Shown: one piece after another, positions 9,323-16,720 of the stretch
How the letters are laid out: every line of letters starts with the position of its first letter
How positions within the stretch are numbered: position 1 is the stretch's first letter
NCBI RefSeq assembly: GCF_002843425.1
Contig: NZ_NKXO01000019.1
Location: 1-64,000, forward strand
Source of the DNA: Raineya orbicola
Lineage (GTDB): Bacteria > Bacteroidota > Bacteroidia > Cytophagales > Thermonemataceae
Direction of reading: 5' to 3'
Length of the DNA: 64,000 nt
Program-made: the position numbers and the translations under genes
The notes under the pieces: generated by a model
What the model saw: the letters and a program-made list of their open reading frames with translations, nothing else
What the model was told of the DNA's origin: nothing
Databases searched by the model: none

Positions 9323-10765
9323 ATGCTCAATAACACCGAATTTAGAAAAATAGCTCATCAAGTTGCAGATTGGATAGCTGATTATTGGGAAAACGTAGAA
9401 CATTACCCCGTAAAATCGCAGGTAAAACCACGTGAGATTTATGAGGCTTTGCCTGAAGAGATGCCTGCAAATAGCGAAGATTTTTCAGCAATTTGGCAAG
9501 ATTTTCAGCAAATCATTCTGAAAGGCATTACGCATTGGCAAAGTCCGAATTTTTTTGCCTATTTTCCTGCAAATTCCAGTTATGAATCGCTTTTGGCGGA
9601 AATGCTTACAGCGGCTATGGGGGCTCAGTGTATGATTTGGGAAACCAGCCCTGCTGCTGCCGAATTAGAGGAAAAAATGATGAATTGGCTCAAAAAAGCC
9701 TGTGGCTTGCCCGAAACGTGGAGCGGGGTTATTCAGGATACGGCTTCTTCGGCTACGCTTTGTGCTTTGCTTTCGGCAAGAGAAAAGTTTTCTGACTTTC
9801 AAATCAACGAAAAAGGCTTTGAATCTTTTACGAATTTCCGTGTATATGCCTCCGTGCAAACACACTCTTCCATAGAAAAAGCTGTAAAAATTGCAGGTAT
9901 TGGCAAAGAAAATTTTGTGCAAGTGCCTTGTGATGAGCATTTTGCTATTCGTACCGATTTACTTGAAAAACTCATAGAAGCCGATTGGCAAGACGACAAA
10001 AAACCCCTTTGTATAGTCGCAACACTCGGTACAACAAGCTCAACAGCTTTTGACGATTTAGAAAAATTATCTGAAATTGCTCAAAAACATCATTTGTGGC
10101 TTCACGTAGATGCCGCTTATGCGGGTACGGCTTTTCTTTTGCCTGAATTTAGGCACTACTTAAAAGGCATTGAAAAAGCCGATAGTTATGTATTTAACCC
10201 GCATAAATGGATGTTTGTAAATTTTGATTGTTCGGCATATTTTGTGAAAGAAAAAGAATGGCTTATCCGTACTTTTGAAATTTTACCCGAATACCTCAAA
10301 ACACAAAATGATAGTCTTGTGAATAATTATCGCGATTGGGGCATACCTTTGGGCAGGCGTTTCAGAGCCTTGAAACTTTGGTTTGTGATGAGAAGTTGGG
10401 GCTTGCGAGGTTTGCAAAAACGCTTGCGTGAGCATATTCAACTTGCCCAAGACCTTACTCGCAAAATAGCCACACACCCCGATTTTGAAATTTTAGCACC
10501 TACTACGCTCAATCTGATTTGCTTCCGTTACAAACCTACGCATATTACAGACGAAAACTTGCTTAATACGCTTAATGAAAAACTTTTGCAAACACTTAAT
10601 GCCACAGGCAAAGTGTATATGAGCCACACCAAGCTCAACGGCAAATACACTTTGCGAATGGTAGTAGCTCAAACTTATGTTTTGCAAAAACACATACTGA
10701 ACGCTTGGCAACTTATTCAAGAAAGGGCTGAAAAATTACAGACGGACTATTTAGAAAATTTCTAA
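9323..10765 (+). CDS. PLP-dependent group II amino-acid decarboxylase (aromatic-L-amino-acid decarboxylase-like)
   Basis: This is a fold-type I, group II decarboxylase. Visible landmarks are the substrate-region SPNFFAYFPANSSYESLLAE near residue 75, the PLP-stacking histidine in VQTHSSIEKA, the HVDAAYAG segment that holds the PLP nitrogen-contacting Asp, and the Schiff-base lysine in NPHKWMFVNFDCSA (about residue 296). The RDWGIPLGRRFRALKLWFVMR segment is typical of aromatic-L-amino-acid decarboxylase and tyrosine/tryptophan decarboxylases. The 480-residue length fits. The true substrate (DOPA, tryptophan, tyrosine or phenylalanine) cannot be read from sequence. The ATG at 9323 is preferred to the TTG at 9293. 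Confidence 0.88.
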   Translation: MLNNTEFRKIAHQVADWIADYWENVEHYPVKSQVKPREIYEALPEEMPANSEDFSAIWQDFQQIILKGITHWQSPNFFAYFPANSSYESLLAEMLTAAMGAQCMIWETSPAAAELEEKMMNWLKKACGLPETWSGVIQDTASSATLCALLSAREKFSDFQINEKGFESFTNFRVYASVQTHSSIEKAVKIAGIGKENFVQVPCDEHFAIRTDLLEKLIEADWQDDKKPLCIVATLGTTSSTAFDDLEKLSEIAQKHHLWLHVDAAYAGTAFLLPEFRHYLKGIEKADSYVFNPHKWMFVNFDCSAYFVKEKEWLIRTFEILPEYLKTQNDSLVNNYRDWGIPLGRRFRALKLWFVMRSWGLRGLQKRLREHIQLAQDLTRKIATHPDFEILAPTTLNLICFRYKPTHITDENLLNTLNEKLLQTLNATGKVYMSHTKLNGKYTLRMVVAQTYVLQKHILNAWQLIQERAEKLQTDYLENF

Positions 10766-10813
10766 ATTACGCTATTCTGATAAAAATCATTTATTTTTCT
10801 CGTTTCTACCTGC

Positions 10814-10821
10814 TATTTTTG
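10814..10821 (+). promoter_or_regulatory. candidate -7 box upstream of hemA
   Basis: TATTTTTG fits TAnnTTTG exactly, about 50 nt before the hemA ATG. No TTTG is found at the right distance upstream, so only half of the promoter is supported. Confidence 0.4.
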
Positions 10822-10870
10822 TGCAAACATTTGATTTTTACAATCGGTTTGCCAGAAAAATAATTGAGCT

Positions 10871-12133
10871 ATGTACGATTCTTTCAAAGCAATTTGCCTG
10901 ACTCATCATAATGCTTCGGTAGAAGTGCGAGAAAAATTTGCTTTGTCTGAAAAAGAAACCCAAGACTTTTTGCTGTATTTGAAAGATATTTTTGAGCTGA
11001 ACGAGGCGTTAGTGGTTTCTACTTGCAATCGTACAGAAATTTATTACCATTCTGAAAGAGAACTGAACGAGGCAATTTTGCAGGCTTTGGTAGCTTTCAA
11101 AGGTGATAGCTCACTGGCAAAATACATCAAGAGTTTTCAAATTTTTGAAGGCATACCTGCCATAGAGCATCTTTTTGAGGTTTCACTTGGTTTGAACTCT
11201 CAAATTCTGGGAGATATTCAGATAATCAACCAAGTAAAAAAGGCTTATCAGTATTCGGCAGACCTGCAATTGGCAGGGGCGTTCTTACATCGTTTATTGC
11301 ACAGCATATTTTTCACCAACAAACGCATAGCTCAAGAAACCTCTTTTCGTGATGGAGCCGCTTCCATAGCTTATGCGGCAGTGGAGTTGTTGCAATCCAT
11401 TCAGATGCTTTGGGAAAATCCGCAAATTTTGGTGCTTGGTTTGGGGGAAATAGGTACAGATGTTTGCAAAAACTTGCAGGGTAAATTTAATAATGTAAAA
11501 ATTTGCAACCGAACCACCGAAAAAGCCGAAATTTTGGCACAGGAAACAGGTTTTGCAGTAGCCCCTTTTGCAGACATTTGGCAAGAAATTCAAAATGCTG
11601 ATGTGGTAATTAGTTCGGTGGCGGTGCCTAATTTTATTCATAAAGCCTGTTTTACGAGCAAGGAAATTTTGAAACAAAAATATTTCATTGACCTTTCCGT
11701 ACCCCGTAGTGTGTCTTTGGATTTAGAGGAAATTGCAGGCTTTTTGGTGTATGATATTGACCACTTGGAGCAAAAAACGCAAGAAACCTTACAACGCCGT
11801 CAGGCTGAAATTCCTGCCGTGAGAGCTATTATGCAAGAAGCTATCAATGAATTTCTGGATTGGAGCAAGGAAATGGAAATTTCGCCTGTTATTCAGAAAA
11901 TCAAAAATGCTTTGGAGCAAATTCGTAAAGAGGAACTTTCTAAATACAGCAAAAAAATCAGCGAACAAGAAGCAGAACTTTTAGATAAAATCACAGGCAA
12001 TTTGATGCAGAAAATATTGAAGTTCCCTGTTTTGCAACTCAAAGCCGCTTGTAAGCGTGGCGAAGCCGATACACTCATAGATGTTTTGAGCGAACTTTTT
12101 GACCTTGAAAAAGCAAAGTTAGTTCAAAAATAA
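10871..12133 (+). CDS. hemA: Glutamyl-tRNA reductase
   Basis: HemA reduces glutamyl-tRNA(Glu) to glutamate-1-semialdehyde with NADPH, the first committed step of C5-pathway tetrapyrrole synthesis. The catalytic cysteine sits in the signature VSTCNRTEIYYHS (around residue 53). An EHLFEVSLGLNSQILGDIQI segment follows, then the NADPH Rossmann fold begins with ILVLGLGEIGTDV (about residue 187). The C-terminal helical dimerisation domain (residues about 320-420) is present, giving the usual 420 residues. No other hem gene is adjacent. The C-terminus faces the convergent rluE-like gene with only about 10 nt between the two stops. Confidence 0.95.
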   Translation: MYDSFKAICLTHHNASVEVREKFALSEKETQDFLLYLKDIFELNEALVVSTCNRTEIYYHSERELNEAILQALVAFKGDSSLAKYIKSFQIFEGIPAIEHLFEVSLGLNSQILGDIQIINQVKKAYQYSADLQLAGAFLHRLLHSIFFTNKRIAQETSFRDGAASIAYAAVELLQSIQMLWENPQILVLGLGEIGTDVCKNLQGKFNNVKICNRTTEKAEILAQETGFAVAPFADIWQEIQNADVVISSVAVPNFIHKACFTSKEILKQKYFIDLSVPRSVSLDLEEIAGFLVYDIDHLEQKTQETLQRRQAEIPAVRAIMQEAINEFLDWSKEMEISPVIQKIKNALEQIRKEELSKYSKKISEQEAELLDKITGNLMQKILKFPVLQLKAACKRGEADTLIDVLSELFDLEKAKLVQK

Positions 12134-12143
12134 AACTTGCTTT

Positions 12144-12734
12144 TTACCCTTTACCAAATAGTTTTTGATATACTTCTTTTTGCGAAAGTTTTCGTACTTC
12201 ACCTACTTGCATATTTTCCAAAGTCAGATGTTGAATTTGATAGCGAATAAGCCGGAGGGTTGGGAAACCTACGGCGGCGGTCATTTTCCGAACCTGATGT
12301 TTTTTACCTTCCACAATACTCAAACTTATCCAAGACGTAGGGATATTTTTACGAAAACGTATGGGCGGGTTTCGTTCAGGCACTTGTGGCGGGGTTTCAA
12401 AGATAAAAGCCTTTGCAGGTAAAGTATGATACATTTTACCCTCAATACGAATATCTAAACCACTTTCTAATTTTTGGATAGCTTCTTGTGTGATTTGTCC
12501 TTCTACTTGCACCCAGTAAGTTTTGGTGTGCTTAAATTTCGGATTGAGCAAGCGATGATTTACGCTTTTGTCATTGGTAAGGAGCAGTAGTCCTTCGCTA
12601 TCAATATCCAAACGCCCCACAGGATACACATCTTTGGGGAAATCATAAAGTGAGGCAAGGGTCGGTCTGCCCAAATCATCTGTGAATTGATTAAGCACGC
12701 CATAAGGTTTGTAAATAACGAAGTAATGAAGCAT
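12144..12734 (-). CDS. rluE: rRNA large-subunit pseudouridine synthase, RluE-like
   Basis: This is a short (196-residue) RsuA/RluB/RluE-family pseudouridine synthase without an N-terminal S4 domain. The start MLHYFVIYKPYGVLNQFTDD and the catalytic motif GRLDIDSEGLLLLTND (Asp43 is the nucleophile) resemble E. coli RluE, which modifies U2457 of 23S rRNA. The KHQVRKMTAAVGFPTLRLIR segment is the family's conserved C-terminal motif. It ends tail-to-tail with hemA. A different target in the RluE/RluF group is possible. Confidence 0.88.
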   Translation of the reverse strand: MLHYFVIYKPYGVLNQFTDDLGRPTLASLYDFPKDVYPVGRLDIDSEGLLLLTNDKSVNHRLLNPKFKHTKTYWVQVEGQITQEAIQKLESGLDIRIEGKMYHTLPAKAFIFETPPQVPERNPPIRFRKNIPTSWISLSIVEGKKHQVRKMTAAVGFPTLRLIRYQIQHLTLENMQVGEVRKLSQKEVYQKLFGKG

Positions 12735-12754
12735 TTTTCAACCGCCCAAAATGT

Positions 12755-13594
12755 TTATTCCGACAAAATATCTAAAATTTCTTGCAATTCTTGCATTTTT
12801 TCGGTTTCGCCGAGTTGTTCGTAAGAAACAATCAGGTTTCGGCAAACTCTTTTGATAATTTCCAAATGAGAAGTAGGGGTGTAAAAACTTTCTTGGGGCA
12901 TTAGTCCGAGTTGGGCGATGTAGTTATCTATATCCGATTTTGTAAAAATCAGCCCCCGATTGAAGGCGTTGATGTAAAAAGGACGCTCCGAACCTTGATA
13001 AATCAGAATAAAAAGATTAGGCATATTGACGCCATAAATAGGCAAATTCAACTTTTGAGCTACCAGCAAATACAGAATACATAAAGAAATAGGATTGCCC
13101 TTGCGAGTTTCAAGCACCCGATTGAGCATACTATTGGCGGGAGAGTGGAAATTTTGCGTATTAGCACTGAATTTCATTTCATCAAAAAGCACATAATTGA
13201 TAATTCTGACCTGGTCGTAAGGGTGAAGGTTCTCGCGGAAATGCCCCCAAACATTGTAGTAAATTTGCTCAATTTGCTCTTTAAGACTTTCATAAGAAAC
13301 TTCGGGGTATTGGTACGTAGCAATAAGCCAAGCCCCTTTGAGCAAATCTTCGCTTTCTTTGTTTTTCCATTCCTTAAAACGATTTTTGAGCGACTCAAAA
13401 CGCAAAGAATGAATAATTTGCTCTAATCTTTCGTGCAAGAGGGGTTGCAAACTTCTGCTTTGCCATTCATTTTCTAAAAAAGGCAAAATGGCTGTTCCTG
13501 CGGCAAGAATTTGAGCTTCTACGTGTTTTACAATTTCACTATCTTCGTCGTCAAGTAATGTAATAAGAGCCTTTATTTCGCTTTCTGAAAGCAT
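12755..13594 (-). CDS. SirB1/transglutaminase-like family protein
   Basis: The protein has about 279 residues from the ATG at 13594 (MLSESEIKALITLLDDEDSEI). The N-terminal part is HEAT/helical. The middle holds the family's hallmark NSMLNRVLETRKGNPISLCILYLLVAQKL, where RKGNPISLCILY corresponds to the RxGxPxxLxxLY motif of the transglutaminase-like/SirB1 fold. It also has GVNMPNLFILIYQG followed by PFYINAFNRG. These proteins have no proven activity; some are fused to TPRs. The longer frame to 13645 is rejected because it runs into the divergent tRNA promoter region. It is probably co-transcribed with the rluE-like gene, 20 nt downstream. Confidence 0.8.
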   Translation of the reverse strand: MLSESEIKALITLLDDEDSEIVKHVEAQILAAGTAILPFLENEWQSRSLQPLLHERLEQIIHSLRFESLKNRFKEWKNKESEDLLKGAWLIATYQYPEVSYESLKEQIEQIYYNVWGHFRENLHPYDQVRIINYVLFDEMKFSANTQNFHSPANSMLNRVLETRKGNPISLCILYLLVAQKLNLPIYGVNMPNLFILIYQGSERPFYINAFNRGLIFTKSDIDNYIAQLGLMPQESFYTPTSHLEIIKRVCRNLIVSYEQLGETEKMQELQEILDILSE

Positions 13595-13607
13595 TTTTTG
13601 ATAGTTT

Positions 13608-13640
13608 TTTGGCAAATTAGCATAAAAAAATTTAATTTTG
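13608..13640 (+). promoter_or_regulatory. Exact Bacteroidota promoter for tRNA-Arg
   Basis: TTTG (13608-13611), a 21-nt spacer and TAATTTTG (13633-13640) give an exact -33/-7 match ending 17 nt before the mature tRNA. The -33 box lies just beyond the divergent start codon at 13594. Confidence 0.7.
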
Positions 13641-13657
13641 CACAAAAATAAAAAATT

Positions 13658-13729
13658 GCCCGCATAGTTTAATGGATAGAATGTCAGATTCCGGTTCTGA
13701 AGGTGGGAGTTCGATTCTCTCTGCGGGTA
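13658..13729 (+). tRNA. tRNA-Arg (anticodon CCG)
   Basis: The cloverleaf can be drawn completely. Acceptor arms GCCCGCA (13658-13664) and TGCGGGT (13722-13728) pair over 7 bp with a G-U end. The anticodon stem TCAGA/TCTGA encloses loop TTCCGGT, giving anticodon CCG (Arg, codon CGG). The T-arm is GGGAG-TTCGATT-CTCTC. The D-loop contains the GGATAGA block with A20, an arginine identity base. CCA is not encoded (ACGC follows). It stands alone between two protein genes. Confidence 0.95.
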
Positions 13730-13784
13730 CGCTCTTTATTGTCCCATCTTTATTTCTTGAACAAAAATCTCTTTTTTTGTGTTT

Positions 13785-13792
13785 TAGCTTTG
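13785..13792 (+). promoter_or_regulatory. candidate -7 box upstream of sufC
   Basis: TAGCTTTG fits TAnnTTTG exactly, 28 nt before the sufC ATG. The only TTG upstream is about 25 nt away, longer than the normal 19-21 nt, so the -33 part is weak. Confidence 0.45.
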
Positions 13793-13819
13793 TAAAATTT
13801 TTCACCTAATTTTTTGTTT

Positions 13820-14578
13820 ATGTTGAAAATAGAAAACCTTCACGCTAAAATAGACGATAAACCTATCCTCAAAGGTTTGAATTTGGAGATTAAAGCAGGG
13901 GAAATTCACGCCATAATGGGACCGAATGGTTCGGGAAAAAGTACGCTTGCTTCTGTTTTGGCAGGCAAAGAGGCTTACGAAGTTACCGAAGGCAGTATTA
14001 CTTTTTTGGATAAAAATCTTTTAGAACTTGCCCCCGAAGAACGTGCAGGCGAAGGTATTTTTTTAGCTTTTCAACACCCTATAGAAATTCCGGGCGTTAC
14101 TACTACTAATTTTCTAAAAACGGCTCTCAATGAAATTCGCAAATATCGTGGATTAGAGCCTCTGGATGCTGTGCAGTTTCTAAAACTACTCAAAGAAAAA
14201 GCGAAAATTTTACATATAGATGAAAGTTTGATGAAACGTTCTTTGAATGAAGGTTTTTCGGGGGGCGAGAAAAAGCGAAATGAAATTTTTCAGATGGCAA
14301 TGCTTGAACCACGTTTAGCAATATTAGACGAAACCGACTCGGGATTAGATATAGATGCCTTGCGAATTGTGGCAGAAGGAGTAAATAAACTTCGCAATCC
14401 GCAAAATGCTTTTCTGATAATTACGCATTTTCAACGTATTTTAGACTACATTCAGCCTGATTTTGTACACGTACTTTACGACGGCAAAATTATTAAGTCA
14501 GGGGGTAAAGAACTCGCCCAAGAACTGGAAGCCAAAGGCTACGATTGGGTAAAAACGGAAGCAGTAGCAGGTGTGTAA
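13820..14578 (+). CDS. sufC: Fe-S cluster assembly ATPase SufC
   Basis: SufC is the cytoplasmic ABC-type ATPase of the SUF iron-sulfur cluster machinery and forms a complex with SufB and SufD. Walker A is GPNGSGKST (residues 34-42). The signature is FSGGEKKRNEIFQMAMLEP, where SufC has SGGEKKR rather than the transporter LSGGQ. Walker B with LAILDETDSGLDIDAL is typical of SufC. The length of 252 residues is normal. The start is ATG at 13820 (MLKIENLHA). In most Bacteroidota the order is sufB-sufC-sufD-sufS; here sufB is not upstream and a toxin-antitoxin remnant lies between sufC and sufD. Confidence 0.95.
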   Translation: MLKIENLHAKIDDKPILKGLNLEIKAGEIHAIMGPNGSGKSTLASVLAGKEAYEVTEGSITFLDKNLLELAPEERAGEGIFLAFQHPIEIPGVTTTNFLKTALNEIRKYRGLEPLDAVQFLKLLKEKAKILHIDESLMKRSLNEGFSGGEKKRNEIFQMAMLEPRLAILDETDSGLDIDALRIVAEGVNKLRNPQNAFLIITHFQRILDYIQPDFVHVLYDGKIIKSGGKELAQELEAKGYDWVKTEAVAGV

Positions 14579-14587
14579 AATTTCTAA

Positions 14588-14821
14588 ATGATTATGAAAA
14601 CGCTTAATGTTTCTATCTCGGAGGTAGAGTTTAATAAGTTCGGTATTGGCAAAGAAAATATAACCTTTACTGAACTTGTTGAACTTATTAGCAGAGAAAT
14701 TATGAGGCAAAATCTACATAAATGTGTGGAGTTAGCAGAAAAGTACGGGCTGTCTTCAATGACTATGGACGAGATAAGCGAAGAAGTAAAAGCAGTAAGA
14801 AATGCAAAGAATAGTCATTGA
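14588..14821 (+). CDS. Small antitoxin-like protein of a PIN toxin-antitoxin pair
   Basis: This 77-residue acidic protein lies directly upstream of, and overlaps by 20 nt, a PIN-domain reading frame, the normal antitoxin-toxin order of type II modules. The N-terminus (MKTLNVSISEVEFNKFGI) has beta-strand character. The C-terminal part (YGLSSMTMDEISEEVKAVRNAK) ends in an amphipathic helix of the kind that caps PIN active sites. No clear AbrB, RHH or HTH motif is visible, so the DNA-binding class is unknown. The start may be ATG 14588 or 14594. It begins 9 nt after the sufC stop and may be read on the suf transcript. Confidence 0.65.
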   Translation: MIMKTLNVSISEVEFNKFGIGKENITFTELVELISREIMRQNLHKCVELAEKYGLSSMTMDEISEEVKAVRNAKNSH

Positions 14822-15078
14822 TACAAACGTTATAGTTTCTTCGCTAATTCAACGCAGTTATCCGTATAAAATCTTATACGAATTGTTTATTGAGGAGAAG
14901 TTTATTCTTTGTGTATCAGAACCTTTAATGGCAGAATACTACGAGGTATTATCAAGACCTAAATTTGCGAAGTATCCTGATTTTTTTGGAAAAGCTGAAA
15001 GTTTGCTCTCCGAATATAGAAGCAAAATCTAAAAAATTTGTTCCTACTAAGAAGTTAGAACTGATTTCAAACTCTTAA
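14802..15078 (+). pseudogene. PIN-domain toxin, frameshifted and C-terminally truncated
   Basis: The frame from ATG 14802 reads MQRIVIDTNVIVSSLIQRSYP, the first PIN motif with the metal-binding Asp (VIDTNV), then VSEPLMAEYYEVLSRPKFAKYPDFF, the COG1569-type PIN core with its conserved Glu. It stops at 15032 after SEYRSKI. The +1 frame right after this point reads NIEAKSKKFVPTKKLELISNS (from 15013) and stops at 15076-15078. That matches the expected continuation of COG1569 toxins, so one base appears inserted near 15005-15013. Even after correction the last third (the DxxD metal-binding part) is missing. I conclude that the nuclease is dead. Confidence 0.75.
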
Positions 15079-15092
15079 ATCAACAAAACTCA

Positions 15093-16322
15093 ATGGTTGC
15101 GACTGAAAAAAAACTTCACGATATATTTAATGATGTTGTGCTACAAGGTGAGGCTCGTCAAAAGGCTTTGCAAGCACTTGAAAACTTACAAATCCCTACT
15201 ACCAAACACGAGGAGTGGAAATATACGAATTTGAAAGGCTTACTGAATGAAACGTGGCAATTAGCCTCAAAGAATGCTATTTCTGAAATAGAAAAGCATT
15301 TTGTTTTACAAGATACTTACCGAATGGTGTTTATCAATGGTTTTTTGCAAGAAAGTCATTCTATTTTGCCCAAGCAAGTAGAAATGCTTTCAATAGTAGA
15401 AGCAGAAAAAAAGGGTAAATTACAGGGCTATTTTGCTAAAACTTTGGATATTGAAAAAGACTATTTCAACGCTCTCAATACTGCTTTTGCTCAGAATGGT
15501 TATTTTTTGCATATTCCTGCAAAAGTAGTTTTAGATAAACCTTTGGTAATCTATCATTTAAGTAGTGGTGAAAGTACAGCTTTTTTACAGAGAAATGTAA
15601 TTATAGCTGAACCAAGCAGTGAAGTTCAAGTTATCAATATGTATTTGGCGGAAGGCGAACACGTAAGTTTTGCAAGTGAAGTTACAGAAATATTTGTATC
15701 AGAAAACGCACATTTTTCTTTTTACAAATTGCAAAATGAGCAAAATAAAATATATCGTGTGGATACTACGCAGGTAGAACAGCAAAATTATAGTCATTTT
15801 GCAAGTTATACGTTTTCGTTGGCGGGGCATTTGGTGCGTAATAATTTGAATATGCTTATTGAAGGTGAGCATTGTGAAACTTTAATGTACGGACTTTCTT
15901 ATCTCAAAGGAAAATCTCACATTGACCATCATACCCTTGCCGACCATCGCAAACCCAACTCATATAGCAATGAGTTGTATAAAGGGCTTTTTGATGAGAG
16001 TGCCACGGGGGTATTTAATGGAAAAATTTATGTACGTCCCGAAGCACAGAAAACTAATGCTTACCAGCAGAACAGAAACGTGCTTTTGAGTGAGCAGGCA
16101 AGTATTTACACCAAACCGCAGTTAGAAATTTGGGCAGATGATGTAAAATGCTCTCACGGAGCTACTACGGGCAAACTTGATGAAACGGCTTTGTTTTATA
16201 TGCGTTCGCGTGGTATTAGTGAAGCAGTTGCCAGAAAAATTCTTTTGCAAGCCTTTGCCGAAGAGGTAATAGAAAAAATCCCTTTTGAGCCTTTACAGGA
16301 ATACATTAAAAATTTGCTGTAA
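15093..16322 (+). CDS. sufD: Fe-S cluster assembly protein SufD
   Basis: SufD is the SufB-related scaffold subunit of the SufBC2D complex. The 409-residue protein has the N-terminal helical region with the conserved TTKHEEWKYTNL segment (about 33-46). The right-handed beta-helix core follows, with YGLSYLKGKSHIDHHTLADH and SYSNELYKGLFDESATGVFNGKI. The C-terminal conserved block reads ADDVKCSHGATTGKLDETALFYMRSRGIS, including the His at the SufB-SufD interface. The start is ATG 15093, 15 nt after the last stop of the toxin remnant, so it was probably once joined directly to sufC. No sufS or sufE follows. Confidence 0.95.
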   Translation: MVATEKKLHDIFNDVVLQGEARQKALQALENLQIPTTKHEEWKYTNLKGLLNETWQLASKNAISEIEKHFVLQDTYRMVFINGFLQESHSILPKQVEMLSIVEAEKKGKLQGYFAKTLDIEKDYFNALNTAFAQNGYFLHIPAKVVLDKPLVIYHLSSGESTAFLQRNVIIAEPSSEVQVINMYLAEGEHVSFASEVTEIFVSENAHFSFYKLQNEQNKIYRVDTTQVEQQNYSHFASYTFSLAGHLVRNNLNMLIEGEHCETLMYGLSYLKGKSHIDHHTLADHRKPNSYSNELYKGLFDESATGVFNGKIYVRPEAQKTNAYQQNRNVLLSEQASIYTKPQLEIWADDVKCSHGATTGKLDETALFYMRSRGISEAVARKILLQAFAEEVIEKIPFEPLQEYIKNLL

Positions 16323-16375
16323 AACCCACCTCACTATAATTTGTTCATCTGATATTTCCTGATTGTTTGATTTAG

Positions 16376-16416
16376 CTATTCTGTATGGTGAGTAAAAGCC
16401 GAACCATACAGAATAG
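16376..16416. repeat. 14-bp perfect inverted repeat downstream of sufD
   Basis: CTATTCTGTATGGT (16376-16389) and ACCATACAGAATAG (16403-16416) pair perfectly around a 13-nt loop. There is no T tract after the hairpin, so it is not a classic intrinsic terminator; it may stabilise the sufD 3' end, act in termination without a T tract, or be a repeat remnant. The rest of the 398-nt gap (16323-16720) is AT-rich leader for the SusC operon. Confidence 0.7.
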
Positions 16417-16632
16417 TTGATATCGTACATTCTATTCATTGAACTTAACAAAATTATCCCAAAAATATTGAAGTAAGTTAAAAAATATTTTTTTATTTTT
16501 TTGGAATATTAAGCCAATTTTAATAAATTGCACACGCTTAAAAACAATCTAAATAAAAAATGAAGTTTTATAGTATTGTTTTTCAGCAAAATGTAATTGT
16601 GAAAATGCTTACTAAAACAAAAAAAATGTAAG

Positions 16633-16640
16633 TAAATTTG
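16633..16640 (+). promoter_or_regulatory. candidate -7 box for the SusC/SusD operon
   Basis: TAAATTTG matches TAnnTTTG exactly, 80 nt before the SusC ATG. No TTTG is correctly spaced upstream. This would give a 5' leader of about 75 nt. Confidence 0.4.
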
Positions 16641-16720
16641 CAATTACGCCAACAAATTTATTTCTTGGCAACCAAATTTTTTATTAATGTTAAACTAAAC
16701 CTAAAACCCAACTTAACTCT

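Noticed and set aside
16376-16416. Insertion-sequence end for the sufD downstream inverted repeat
   Set aside because: The two arms are only 13 nt apart and there is no transposase between or beside them; a hairpin is the simpler view.
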